Assembly: GCA_017934275.1 (NCBI GenBank)
Contig: JAGBJT010000003.1
Location: 1-50,807 of the forward strand
Direction: 5' to 3'
Source: Cardiobacteriaceae bacterium
GTDB lineage: Bacteria; Pseudomonadota; Gammaproteobacteria; Cardiobacteriales; Cardiobacteriaceae
Length of the DNA: 50,807 nt
A model generated the notes under the pieces. The model was not told the DNA's origin, made no database searches, and worked only from the letters and a program-made list of their open reading frames with translations. Positions within the stretch are counted from its first letter, which is position 1; the number at the start of each line of letters is the position of its first letter. Of this stretch, positions 17,298 to 26,789 are shown in pieces. The translations under genes were made by a program, and so were the position numbers.

Positions 17298-20200
17298 TCA
17301 CTTCGCCAAAAGTTCCAAAGCCAGCTGTTTTGCACCTTTGAAATCGGCTTTTCCGCTTGCGAGAACGGGCAGATTTTCCACCGCGAAATAGTGCGTCGGT
17401 TGCATCAGAGGCAGCAAATCCGACTGTTTTATTTTTTCCTTAACCGCCGAAATTTCCTCATCGGTTTTAATCAGCAAAACTACCGCCTCACCTTTTTTCT
17501 CATCGGGCACGGCGACTACCGAAAAACTCACATCGCCCAAAATTGCGGTTAATTTCTCTTCCACGCTACCGAGCGAAACCATCTCACCACCGACTTTGGC
17601 AAAACGCGAATAACGGTCGGTGATAGTTACAAAGCCCTGTTCATCGATATGCCCTTTATCACCAGTTTTGTAATAACGGACACCGTCGATTTCAACAATC
17701 ACCTCTTCGGTCTTTTTCTGGTCATTTAGATAACCCTTCATTACCTGCGAACCGCCAATTAAAATTAACCCGTCCTCACCATTTTTTAGCTCTGTTAGGT
17801 CTTCTGGATTAACTATCTTTATTACCGTTCCAGGCAAAGCCATTCCCACTGTTCCAGCTTTTGAAAAGGTTAATTCTTTTAATGTATGTCGCTCTAACAT
17901 ATTCGGAGTATTAACCGCCGCAACGGGAGCGGTTTCCGTTGCACCGTAACCTTCACAAATATCCATTCCGAACTTCAACTTGAAGGCTTCTTTCACTTCG
18001 GTTTTAAGCTTTTCAGCCCCTGCGACAATAATTCTTGCCGATTGGAACATCAACGGTAATAATTTTGGACTCTTCACATATAAACGGAAGAATGTAGAAG
18101 TTCCAAATATAATTGTTGCGGAATATCTAGCCGCCATTTTTCCAACGCTTTGAGCATCGGTTGGATCGGCAACACAGACCATTTTCACCCCTTCACACAG
18201 CGGCATAAATGTCGTAACCGTTAAACCGAATGAATGAAATATCGGTAAAGAATTCAAAACTACATCATCACGGCGGAAATTTATTAAACCGCTAATTTGC
18301 TTAATATTCGCCAAAATATTTTTATGCGAAAGTTCTACTCCTTTCGGTTCTCCTTCACTACCAGAGCTAAATAAAATTGCCGCTGTTTCATCGGTTTTTA
18401 TTTTGGCAAAATACAACTGTTTGATTAAATTTTCACTTAAAATCAAGGCCGATAAAAATGCCACTGTTTTAGCATTTTTATTTACAGTTTGAGTTAAATC
18501 TTCCGCTGCACGAATTTTATTTCCCAAAACACTTTCAAAATCAAAGCCCTTTCGTTTTAATTTTTCTAAAAATTTATTGGAAGTTATAACGCTATTGATA
18601 TTTGCTTTGCGAAGTGCCGCTTGCATACTTTCCGCACTCAATGTGTAATTCAAATTAACGGGAACTTTTCCCGTTGCGAGTAACGCCATATTCACAATGG
18701 AAGCAACCGCCGAAGACGGCAGCAAGACACCGATATTTTTCTCCGCCGCAAAATTTTTACGGATTATTTTGATAAAGAACAAAACTCCTGTTAAAACCTT
18801 CAGGTTATTCATCGAGCCCGCTAAATTATCAACAATTGAAGTTTTTAATAAATGCTGTTTTGAAATATGCAACCATTGATATGGAAGTGCTTTTTGACGG
18901 CTGATATATTGCTCCCAAGATATAAAAGATAATTCAATAACTTTCTGACGCATCGCACTTCTATCAATAAAGCCCTGTATCGGCTTTCCAAATGCCACTA
19001 TCAGCTCTCTTTTATTGACCTGTTTGCTGGTTAATTGCTTGTAATAATCATCAGCGCGGGAAAAACTCGATCCCCATAAACCCCGTAAATAAAACGGAAC
19101 TACAACGGGATTTTCCCAATGCTCTAAAACAAATTCAAAGCCTTTTTGGAATTCGTTAATCTGACCATTGTAAGTAATAATTCCTTCGGGAAATAAAGCT
19201 ACTACTTCACCGTTATCAAGGCGTTCTTTTATAGCTTTGAAGCTTTCTTTAGAACTTCTTTCAGATATCGGAATAACTTTGAAAAATTTCAAAAGCCAAG
19301 TTAGATACCAGCGGTTGTAATACTCTTTATACATTACAAATTTAATTGCACGGGGACTTGCAACTTGTAAAACCAACCAGTCAATCCAAGAAATATGGTT
19401 ACCGAGCAATAAAACTCCACCTGATTGCGGTAAATTTTCCACCCCTTCGACTTCAAATTTATAACTCTTCTTCAAAATTGGTAATAATAAAATTCTGGCA
19501 AATAAATGCGGTAATTGCAAAATAGAATAAAAACTACCAATACAAGCAATTAAAGCTACAAAAGCAAATAATTGCGTAGTTGAAAACCCAAGAAAATTAA
19601 CTAAAACGATACCCGCTAAAAGGAACAAAATCATCGCCAGATTCTGCATAAAATTATTCCCTGCGATGACTTTTCCCATTTCCCGTTCAGGTGCGAAATA
19701 TTGAATAATCGAATTTAATGGCACTACAAACATTCCGCCAAATAAGCCGAATGCAAAAGAACTTATTGCCACTGAAAGCACGCTACTGGACATTCCAAAT
19801 GAATACAAAGATATATACATTCCTAATGCGCCCAAAGGCACAATTCCGACTTCAATATGCCTTTTACTCATCTTGCCCGCAATACTTGAACCAAAAGCTA
19901 TCCCAATTAAACTTAAAGCCAAAATACCGTTAATTTTTGCCGTATCACTATCTTGAAAAACAGCTTTGTAATGGGTTGAAAAAGTCGCAATAATGATTTG
20001 AGAAATTCCCCAAAAAACACTTAAACCGACAATTGCTAGCCAAATATTTTTTTGACGGTAAATAACCTTCAAATTGTCAAATAAATAATTCAAACGAAGA
20101 TACCGTTGATAAGAAAATTTTGCACTATCATCGCCTTTTTCAAGCATCGGCAATCGCATTGCAAAAAAGAATTCACAGGCACTTATTACTACTAAACTTA

Positions 20201-20768
20201 TTCCGATAAAGTAATAGAACTTTAAGATTTCACTTGGAGTATTTTCACCCGTGTAACTGGCAAATTTTCCTTCAAAAATAAAGGAAAAAATAAACATTGC
20301 AAACAAAATTGCAATCAGCGTTAAAGCCTGAATAACACCATTTGCCGCACCAAGATTTTCAGTTCCAACAATTGACTTGATTATTCCGTATTTAGCAGGA
20401 GAATAAATAGCACTTTGCACGGCTAATATAAAAGTCATAAAAAATGCCAGTGCAAATAAGCCTGAAAAATAACATACAGCAATTAAGATAGAAATAATTA
20501 AACCTGCTAATGCACAGCTTCTGATTACTTTTGTTTTGGAGTATTTATCGGAAATAAAACCAGCTGGAGAAAATAATAAAACGAACGGCAATAAAATCAT
20601 CATCGAAATTATGGCTTGAAGTATAAACAGGGTTTTATCACCGTCAGCATAACTTTTAGTCAAAATATTGGATAAAGTAATTTTATGTGCATTATCCACT
20701 GTTGCATTCAAAAACATTACCGCTAAATATGCGGCAAAGCCTGAAATTGAAAATAGTTTTTTTAACAT
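17298..20768 (-). CDS. aas: Fused lysophospholipid transporter / acyltransferase / acyl-ACP synthetase (LplT-Aas)
   Basis: One 1156-residue protein joins three modules. Residues 1-420 form an MFS transporter with about twelve membrane segments, like LplT. Residues 440-620 form a PlsC-type acyltransferase with NHISWID (His458, Asp463) and FPEG (526-529). Residues 650-1150 form an AMP-binding acyl-ACP synthetase with the P-loop FSSGSEGEPKG (800-810) and YKTGDKGHIDEQG. In E. coli, LplT flips lysophosphatidylethanolamine inward and the separate Aas re-acylates it, so the fusion would link import and repair. It heads the eight-gene minus-strand run, with rluE 9 nt behind. Confidence 0.9.
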   Translation of the reverse strand: MLKKLFSISGFAAYLAVMFLNATVDNAHKITLSNILTKSYADGDKTLFILQAIISMMILLPFVLLFSPAGFISDKYSKTKVIRSCALAGLIISILIAVCYFSGLFALAFFMTFILAVQSAIYSPAKYGIIKSIVGTENLGAANGVIQALTLIAILFAMFIFSFIFEGKFASYTGENTPSEILKFYYFIGISLVVISACEFFFAMRLPMLEKGDDSAKFSYQRYLRLNYLFDNLKVIYRQKNIWLAIVGLSVFWGISQIIIATFSTHYKAVFQDSDTAKINGILALSLIGIAFGSSIAGKMSKRHIEVGIVPLGALGMYISLYSFGMSSSVLSVAISSFAFGLFGGMFVVPLNSIIQYFAPEREMGKVIAGNNFMQNLAMILFLLAGIVLVNFLGFSTTQLFAFVALIACIGSFYSILQLPHLFARILLLPILKKSYKFEVEGVENLPQSGGVLLLGNHISWIDWLVLQVASPRAIKFVMYKEYYNRWYLTWLLKFFKVIPISERSSKESFKAIKERLDNGEVVALFPEGIITYNGQINEFQKGFEFVLEHWENPVVVPFYLRGLWGSSFSRADDYYKQLTSKQVNKRELIVAFGKPIQGFIDRSAMRQKVIELSFISWEQYISRQKALPYQWLHISKQHLLKTSIVDNLAGSMNNLKVLTGVLFFIKIIRKNFAAEKNIGVLLPSSAVASIVNMALLATGKVPVNLNYTLSAESMQAALRKANINSVITSNKFLEKLKRKGFDFESVLGNKIRAAEDLTQTVNKNAKTVAFLSALILSENLIKQLYFAKIKTDETAAILFSSGSEGEPKGVELSHKNILANIKQISGLINFRRDDVVLNSLPIFHSFGLTVTTFMPLCEGVKMVCVADPTDAQSVGKMAARYSATIIFGTSTFFRLYVKSPKLLPLMFQSARIIVAGAEKLKTEVKEAFKLKFGMDICEGYGATETAPVAAVNTPNMLERHTLKELTFSKAGTVGMALPGTVIKIVNPEDLTELKNGEDGLILIGGSQVMKGYLNDQKKTEEVIVEIDGVRYYKTGDKGHIDEQGFVTITDRYSRFAKVGGEMVSLGSVEEKLTAILGDVSFSVVAVPDEKKGEAVVLLIKTDEEISAVKEKIKQSDLLPLMQPTHYFAVENLPVLASGKADFKGAKQLALELLAK

Positions 20769-20779
20769 TGTTATTCTCC

Positions 20780-20808
20780 TTGTATAACCTTGATAAAATT
20801 ATTATAAT
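20780..20808 (+). promoter_or_regulatory. Candidate sigma-70 promoter for adk-aroC
   Basis: TTGTAT (20780-20785), a 17-bp spacer and a perfect TATAAT (20803-20808) lie about 100 bp before the adk ATG, in the divergent gap with aas. A second TATAAT at 20829-20834 lacks a good -35. Confidence 0.4.
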
Positions 20809-20910
20809 TCATCATCGTTTATATTTGTTATAATCTTCTTAAAACTTGCTTTATTCCTTGTTTGTTATGCAAGAAATTCCATCTCAGTTTTCATTAACCA
20901 CAGGAGCAAA

Positions 20911-21459
20911 ATGAACATTATTTTTCTCGGCGCCCCAGGTTCTGGTAAAGGCACGCAATCAGAAAGAATTATTGATAAATACGGTTTAGTTCATCTTTCA
21001 ACGGGCGATATGTTGCGCGCTGAAATCGCGGCGGCAAGTGAGCTGGGTTTAGCGGCAAAATCGATTATGGACTCTGGCGGTTTAGTTTCCGACGAAATTG
21101 TTATCGGAATGATTGAAAAACGCCTCACCGAAAAAGGCGCACTCTTCGACGGTTTTCCTCGCACCATCGCACAAGCCGAAGCTTTGGACAAATTGCTCAC
21201 CGAAAAGGGACAAAAAATCGACTGCGCAATTCATCTTGATGTCGGCAAGGATGAACTTATGAACCGCCTTCTCGGTCGCGGTAGAGCTGACGACAACGAA
21301 GCCACAATCGCAAACCGTCTCGCGGTGTATCAAACTCAAACCGCACCTCTAATCGATTTTTACCGCGCACAAGGCAAAGTTCATACCGTCGTCGGCAACG
21401 GCACAATCGAAGAAACTTCCGCAAAAATCACCGCGATTTTGGATACTCTCAAACTATGA
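20911..21459 (+). CDS. adk: Adenylate kinase, short form without LID domain
   Basis: Interconverts AMP, ADP and ATP. P-loop GAPGSGKGT (7-15), the AMP-site segment [12 protein letters not shown], and DGFPRT (80-85) are intact. Length is 182, against about 214 in most proteobacteria. The LID domain of about 30 residues is replaced by a short loop, [12 protein letters not shown] (121-132), as in small cytosolic-type enzymes. GGAG precedes the ATG. The gene overlaps aroC by 4 bp (ATGA). Confidence 0.93.
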   Translation: MNIIFLGAPGSGKGTQSERIIDKYGLVHLSTGDMLRAEIAAASELGLAAKSIMDSGGLVSDEIVIGMIEKRLTEKGALFDGFPRTIAQAEALDKLLTEKGQKIDCAIHLDVGKDELMNRLLGRGRADDNEATIANRLAVYQTQTAPLIDFYRAQGKVHTVVGNGTIEETSAKITAILDTLKL

Positions 21460-22523
21460 GCGGCAATAGCATCGGCAAAAATCTGGTTTTTACGAGTTTT
21501 GGCGAGAGCCACGGCGCGGCAATCGGCGGAATTTTGGACGGAGTGCCCGCGAATATTCCTATCGATTTAGACAAAATCCAAGCCGAACTCGACCGTCGCC
21601 GTCCTGGTTCTAACCGTTTCGTAACTCCGCGTAATGAAAGCGATGCGGTAGAAATTCTTTCGGGATTTTTTGACGGTAAAACGACAGGCACGCCGATTGG
21701 CTTCATTATTCGCAATCAAAATCAGCAAAGCCGCGACTATTCCGATATTGCGGAAAAATTCCGTCCTGGACACGCTGATTTCACATATTTTCACAAATAC
21801 GGCATTCGTGATTACCGCGGCGGCGGTCGTTCTTCGGCAAGGGAAACGGCGGCGCGCGTTGCAGCTGGTGCGATTGTCAAGCAAATTTTGAGCGCGCTTT
21901 CTGGCGTTGTTATTCGTTCTTATTTATCGCAAATCGGTGAAATTAAGCTTGATTTTGACGCTTGGGAAGAAGTTGCAAAAAATCCGTTTAATTGTCCGAA
22001 TGCTCATCAGGTTGCGGATTTGGAAAAATATTTATCCGACATTCGCCGTGCAGGAGACAGCATTGGTGCGGAAATAACTCTGATTGCGGAAAATGTGCCT
22101 GTCGGTTTAGGTGAGCCGATTTTTGACCGCTTGGATGCGGAAATTGCCTATGCCGTAATGGGAATAAATGCGGTAAAAGCGGTAGAAATCGGCGACGGCA
22201 AAGAGGCCGTCAAGGCAAAAGGTAGCGAATTTCGCGACGAAATCACCGCCGAAGAAGGATTTTTAAGCAATCACGCAGGCGGCATTTTGGGCGGAATTTC
22301 CACGGGGCAAAACATCATCGTCCGTGCTGCCTTTAAGCCAACTTCCTCGATTTTAGTTGGCGGTAGAACTATCGATATTCACGGTAAAAATACCGCAATT
22401 TCCACCCACGGCAGACACGATCCCTGCGTTGCACTGCGCGCTTGCCCGATTATGGAAGCAATGATTGCACTTGTCCTCGGCGACCATCTGTTACGGCAAA
22501 GGGGACAGAATGGAAAAATTTAG
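21456..22523 (+). CDS. aroC: Chorismate synthase
   Basis: Converts EPSP to chorismate using reduced FMN; last shared step for aromatic compounds. Signatures are FTSFGESHG near residue 11, [17 protein letters not shown] near residue 120, GISTGQNI, and the late STHGRHDPC segment. Length (355) is normal. Start overlaps the adk stop by 4 bp, so translation is coupled. The AAAs and upstream coding region of adk lack a separate promoter. Confidence 0.95.
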   Translation: MSGNSIGKNLVFTSFGESHGAAIGGILDGVPANIPIDLDKIQAELDRRRPGSNRFVTPRNESDAVEILSGFFDGKTTGTPIGFIIRNQNQQSRDYSDIAEKFRPGHADFTYFHKYGIRDYRGGGRSSARETAARVAAGAIVKQILSALSGVVIRSYLSQIGEIKLDFDAWEEVAKNPFNCPNAHQVADLEKYLSDIRRAGDSIGAEITLIAENVPVGLGEPIFDRLDAEIAYAVMGINAVKAVEIGDGKEAVKAKGSEFRDEITAEEGFLSNHAGGILGGISTGQNIIVRAAFKPTSSILVGGRTIDIHGKNTAISTHGRHDPCVALRACPIMEAMIALVLGDHLLRQRGQNGKI

Positions 22524-22651
22524 AAGATGTAATAAATGCAAGTTTATTTTCGGAAAGTATCTTTATAAATAAATAGTTATAATTAAACGCTTATTTATGA
22601 ATAACTTTTCTAATCACCTTTCAACTCACTTTATTTTTTGGAGAAAAAACA

Positions 22652-22966
22652 ATGGTAAATAAATTGGAAGAAATGTCGGAAAAATTCACGCAAGAAGAAA
22701 GAATCGAAGCGGAATTAAATTTTCGTCAAATGGCTAGCGAACTAACTTTGTGTGAAATTCGCGAATCTTTGGGGCTTACTCAAATTGAATTATCAGAATT
22801 GTGCCATAACCGCCAAGCAGCAATATCTAAGATGGAATCTCGCGATGATATGCTCATCAGTTCATTACACAAGGTTATTCGAGCTATGGGCGGTGAATTA
22901 GAGTTATTCGCAACTTTTCCAAGCGGAGTAGTGAAGATTATTCAATTTAACAAGGTAAGAGAATAA
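22652..22966 (+). CDS. XRE-family regulator, orphan HigA-like antitoxin
   Basis: A 104-residue helix-turn-helix protein. The HTH is about residues 40-70 (IRESLGLTQIELSELCHNRQ followed by AAISKME). The C-terminal part (VIRAMGGELELFATFP) matches the antitoxin type often paired with HigB/RelE toxins. No toxin gene precedes it: the 128 bp after aroC holds no open frame of suitable size. It may be a solitary regulator or the survivor of a toxin-antitoxin pair. GGAG lies 8-9 nt before the ATG. Confidence 0.8.
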   Translation: MVNKLEEMSEKFTQEERIEAELNFRQMASELTLCEIRESLGLTQIELSELCHNRQAAISKMESRDDMLISSLHKVIRAMGGELELFATFPSGVVKIIQFNKVRE

Positions 22967-23013
22967 TTTTTTTCGCATAAGAGCGGTAATTTCAAATTCA
23001 AAAAGGATTTTTT

Positions 23014-24015
23014 ATGAAAAGTTTAGGTGAATTTGTTATTGAAAAACAACACGAATATCCCGAAGCAAAAGGTTCTCTTTCAGGTATCTTATCCGCTATT
23101 AGATTAGCGGCTAAAAGACTGCATCGCGATATAAATAGAGCAGGTTTAACTAGTGATATTTTAGGTGAAGCAGGTCAGGAAAATGTGCAGGGAGAGGCCC
23201 AAAAAAAACTCGATGTACTGGCAAATAATATTATGAAGAGGGCATTAAATGCTCGTGATGATATTGCTGGTTTTGCGTCCGAAGAAGAAGATGAAATTAT
23301 CGCTTTTGACACCGAACGGGGTAGAAATGCCAAATATGTCATTTTAACCGATCCGCTTGATGGCTCTTCAAATATTGATGTTAATGTTTCCGTCGGCACG
23401 ATTTTTTCAATTTACCGTCGCATTTCACCGATTGGCAGTTTGGTAACCGAAGAAGATTTCTTACAGCCAGGAAAAAATCAAATCGCCGCTGGTTATGTGG
23501 TTTATGGTTCTTCGACGATGCTGGTTTATACGACAGGCAACGGTGTAAATGGTTTTACTTACGATCCATCTTTGGGCACTTTCTTTTTATCTCACGGCAA
23601 TTTAACCATTCCAGAGGACGGAAAGATATATTCTGTTAATGAAGGAGGGTATCAAAAATTCCCGCAGGGGGTAAAAAAATATATCAAATACTGCCAAGAA
23701 CAAGTCCCAGAAGAGGGTCGTCCATTCACTTCTCGTTATATCGGTTCATTAGTTGCCGATTTTCACCGCAATATGTTGAAAGGTGGTATTTATATGTATC
23801 CGCAGGCGAGCAGTTATCCGAACGGAAAATTGCGCCTGAATTATGAATGCAATCCAATAGCATTTTTAGCCGAACAAGCTGGCGGTTTAGCAACTGACGG
23901 TGAAAAAAGAATTCTTGACATAGTGCCTGAAAAATTACATCAAAGAAGCCCATTTTTCTGCGGTTCGAAAAAGATGGTTGAAAAGGTAATGGGCTATATT
24001 CAAGAAGAAAAATAA
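23014..24015 (+). CDS. fbp: Fructose-1,6-bisphosphatase, class 1
   Basis: Gluconeogenic hydrolysis of fructose 1,6-bisphosphate. Metal-site motifs are EEEDE near residue 90 and [20 protein letters not shown] near residue 114. A late [20 protein letters not shown] holds the substrate-binding Lys and catalytic Glu. Length (333) and sequence are very close to the E. coli enzyme, which supports a gammaproteobacterial host. A strong terminator follows. Confidence 0.95.
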   Translation: MKSLGEFVIEKQHEYPEAKGSLSGILSAIRLAAKRLHRDINRAGLTSDILGEAGQENVQGEAQKKLDVLANNIMKRALNARDDIAGFASEEEDEIIAFDTERGRNAKYVILTDPLDGSSNIDVNVSVGTIFSIYRRISPIGSLVTEEDFLQPGKNQIAAGYVVYGSSTMLVYTTGNGVNGFTYDPSLGTFFLSHGNLTIPEDGKIYSVNEGGYQKFPQGVKKYIKYCQEQVPEEGRPFTSRYIGSLVADFHRNMLKGGIYMYPQASSYPNGKLRLNYECNPIAFLAEQAGGLATDGEKRILDIVPEKLHQRSPFFCGSKKMVEKVMGYIQEEK

Positions 24016-24037
24016 TATTTCTTATCGGCAATATCAA

Positions 24038-24068
24038 AAGCTGCTAGTTTCAATTAGCAGCTTTTTTA
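24038..24068 (+). terminator. Terminator after fbp
   Basis: AAGCTGCTA (24038-24046) pairs perfectly with TAGCAGCTT (24055-24063) around an 8-nt loop, then TTTTTATTTTT. The next gene's ATG is only 10 bp beyond the T-run. Confidence 0.85.
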
Positions 24069-24078
24069 TTTTTGAAAT

Positions 24079-24681
24079 ATGTATAGCAAAAAATTAAAAA
24101 TCCGTGCCTTAAAAATAGCAAAAGAGCATAATGCAAAATTTGCGGCAGAAGAACTTGGTATTTCTTATCACACGGTTTTGCGTTGGATACAAAATGACAA
24201 AATAAAAATAAAGCCGTTAAAAAAAAGAAATAATACGGTTAAACCCAAAGATTTAATTGCTGATATTATTAACTATCCTGATGATAAAACCGCCCAAAGA
24301 TCCCAAAGATTAAATTGCACGGTAAGAGAAATTACTTATTGCCAGCAAGTATTTAAGATTATCCCCAAAAAGCTTATCGATAGAGAATATAAAAAACTAG
24401 AAAAAATCAAAAATGATATAGAAATTTATCCGAAAGATAGTATAAAAAATCGTGCAAGACGGTTAAAATTTGCCTCGACTACAATATTCCAATTATTTAA
24501 TAAATACGACTTACGCAACTATCAACAAGAAGTTATCAAAGAACAGCAAAAGAACGGTATTGAATTATCGGTTTATGATAAAAATAAACTACAAGAGACG
24601 GTAAAATCCATAATTCAAAGAAAACGGAAAAATAAAGCCAAGATAGTAAAAAGGCGACATATTCCGTCAAAGTTAAAATAA
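24079..24681 (+). CDS. Lys-rich HTH protein of unknown function
   Basis: A 200-residue, strongly basic protein. Residues 1-42 look like the N-terminal HTH of IS630/IS3-type transposases (KKLKIRALKIAKEH, then AAEELGISYHTVLRWI). Two further segments resemble each other: INYPDDKTAQRSQRLN (about 68-83) and IEIYPKDSIKNRARRLK (about 115-131). Each may be an HTH, giving a three-HTH protein. No catalytic DDE residues, terminal repeats or transposase half were found nearby. The ATG lies just past the fbp terminator with no clear ribosome site. It could be a domesticated or decayed transposase part or a DNA-binding regulator. Confidence 0.6.
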   Translation: MYSKKLKIRALKIAKEHNAKFAAEELGISYHTVLRWIQNDKIKIKPLKKRNNTVKPKDLIADIINYPDDKTAQRSQRLNCTVREITYCQQVFKIIPKKLIDREYKKLEKIKNDIEIYPKDSIKNRARRLKFASTTIFQLFNKYDLRNYQQEVIKEQQKNGIELSVYDKNKLQETVKSIIQRKRKNKAKIVKRRHIPSKLK

Positions 24682-24710
24682 TATTTTCTAGTTATATTTA
24701 ATGAGTAAAA

Positions 24711-26621
24711 ATGTCAATTCTCACCGCTAAAAATCTATCGCTAGCATACGGCTGGCGACCGCTACTCAAACAAGTATCTTTCGCTATTGACAAAGGGGAA
24801 AAAATCGCCCTACTCGGTCGCAACGGCGAAGGAAAATCAAGCTTAATGAAGGTTATCGCTAAAGAAATCGCGCCAGATGCAGGCGAAATCGACTATGCCA
24901 AAAACTTACGCGTTGCTTATGTCAGCCAAAATCCGCCTGAAAATCTCAAAGATACTTGCTATCAAACCGTGTGCGATGCCTTATCCGATGTCTTCGCGTT
25001 AAGAAAAACATATCAAGATTTATTGGAACAGCATTCGCAAAATCCAGACACGGCGCAGCAAATCAACGAATTAGAGCAGGAAATTTCCGCTCTCGACGCT
25101 TGGAACATAGAAACTCGTATTAAAAAATCGCTTACTTTTTTCGCTCTTGCCGAAGATGCCAATCCACGGAAGTTTTCGGGCGGAAATTTGCGCAAACTTT
25201 CGCTTGCCATAGCCAGTGCCAAAAACTCTGACTTAATTTTGCTCGACGAACCGACAAATCATCTTGATATCAACGCTATCGCCCTACTCGAAAATTTCGT
25301 TTCCAATCACAAATCCGCGGTCATCACCATCACCCACGACCGCCGTTTTATGGAAAACACCGCCGAACGCATTTGGGAATTAGATCGCGGTAGGCTGCTG
25401 GATTTACGCTGCTCTTACGAAAGATTTTGTCAAACACGGCAAGAACTGCTCGCCGCGGAAGCAGAGGAAATCGCCAAATTTGAAAAAAAACTTGCCGAAG
25501 AAGAAGTGTGGATTCGCAAAGGAATTGAAGCCCGCCGCACTCGTAACGAAGGTCGTGTCCGCGCGCTCAAAGCAATGCGAGCCGAAAAAGCACAAAGAAT
25601 TGCCCAGCAAAAAACCGCAAAATTCCAAATCGACGCTGGCGAAAAAAGCGGCAGACAAGTTTGTGTTCTTGACAATATTTCTTACCGTTACGACGGTCAA
25701 AATGCGGATTTAATCAGCAATTTCTCCGACATCATCGAGCGCGGTGAAAAAATCGCCATCATCGGTGCAAACGGTGTCGGCAAAAGCACGCTCATCAAAC
25801 TTATCGCGGAAAAAATCAAGCCGCAACACGGCGAAATCACAATCGGCAGCAAGCTTTCCATCGCCGAAGTCGGACAAATGCGCGAGGCTCTCAACCCCGA
25901 AATGCTCTTACGAGAAGCCGTCGGTGAAGGTAGCGAATATGTCGAACTCAACGGCAAACGCCGTCATATCGCAAGTTATTTGCAGGATTTTTTATTTCCG
26001 CCCGAACGGTTTAACACGCCGATAAAAGCACTTTCTGGCGGTGAAAAAGCTCGTTTGCTGCTAGCGAAAATTTTCGCCAAACCTTGCAATTTCCTACTTT
26101 TAGACGAACCGACTAATGATTTAGATATCGAAACGCTAGAACTACTCGAAGAAATTTTGAGCGATTTCGCTGGTACGGTGCTGATTGTTTCGCACGACCG
26201 TGCTTTTATCGATGAAATTGTCGATCGTTCTTGGGTTTTTAATCAAAAACTCGGCAAAATCGAAAAAATCATCGGGGGATTTGCCGATTGGTTAAACAGC
26301 GGCGGTAGTTTGGAATATCTAGACAAAAATCCTGAAAAAATAACGGTAAATGTCGAAAAAAATAAAGAAAATAAAAATAAGACGGAAGCAAAAAACACAA
26401 AAAGAAAATTGACTTACAAAGAAAAACAAGAGCTCGAAAATCTCCCCGACAAAATCGCAGAACTGGAAAAAAATACCGCTGATTTGTTAGAACAAACCGC
26501 AAGCTTGGAATTTCAAAAACTCCCACACTCCGAACAGGACAAAATCTATCAACAAATCCACAATCAGCAGGAAGAAATCAATCAATTAACCGAAAAATGG
26601 TTGGAACTTGCCGAAATTTGA
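24711..26621 (+). CDS. uup: ABC-F ATPase Uup
   Basis: A soluble ABC-F protein with two ATPase domains. These have Walker A GRNGEGKS and GANGVGKS, signatures FSGGNLRKL and LSGGEKARL, and Walker B LLDEPTNHLD and LLDEPTNDLD. After a Lys-rich linker comes a C-terminal coiled coil (about 555-636) typical of Uup, which binds branched DNA or acts on ribosomes. Length (636) is normal. There is no membrane partner and none is expected. It begins 29 nt after the HTH gene. Confidence 0.93.
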   Translation: MSILTAKNLSLAYGWRPLLKQVSFAIDKGEKIALLGRNGEGKSSLMKVIAKEIAPDAGEIDYAKNLRVAYVSQNPPENLKDTCYQTVCDALSDVFALRKTYQDLLEQHSQNPDTAQQINELEQEISALDAWNIETRIKKSLTFFALAEDANPRKFSGGNLRKLSLAIASAKNSDLILLDEPTNHLDINAIALLENFVSNHKSAVITITHDRRFMENTAERIWELDRGRLLDLRCSYERFCQTRQELLAAEAEEIAKFEKKLAEEEVWIRKGIEARRTRNEGRVRALKAMRAEKAQRIAQQKTAKFQIDAGEKSGRQVCVLDNISYRYDGQNADLISNFSDIIERGEKIAIIGANGVGKSTLIKLIAEKIKPQHGEITIGSKLSIAEVGQMREALNPEMLLREAVGEGSEYVELNGKRRHIASYLQDFLFPPERFNTPIKALSGGEKARLLLAKIFAKPCNFLLLDEPTNDLDIETLELLEEILSDFAGTVLIVSHDRAFIDEIVDRSWVFNQKLGKIEKIIGGFADWLNSGGSLEYLDKNPEKITVNVEKNKENKNKTEAKNTKRKLTYKEKQELENLPDKIAELEKNTADLLEQTASLEFQKLPHSEQDKIYQQIHNQQEEINQLTEKWLELAEI

Positions 26622-26789
26622 AAAACTAATGCGGATTAACTATCGATATTGCTTATTTTCACCAAATCTAATATCAGCAAATTTAAGAAAAAATATTTTG
26701 TATTTTTGCAACAATCGCCTTTTTATTGCTATTTATTTGCCATAATCACGGAAAAAGCGGTAACGGCAATTTAAGGACAGACAGCGAAA

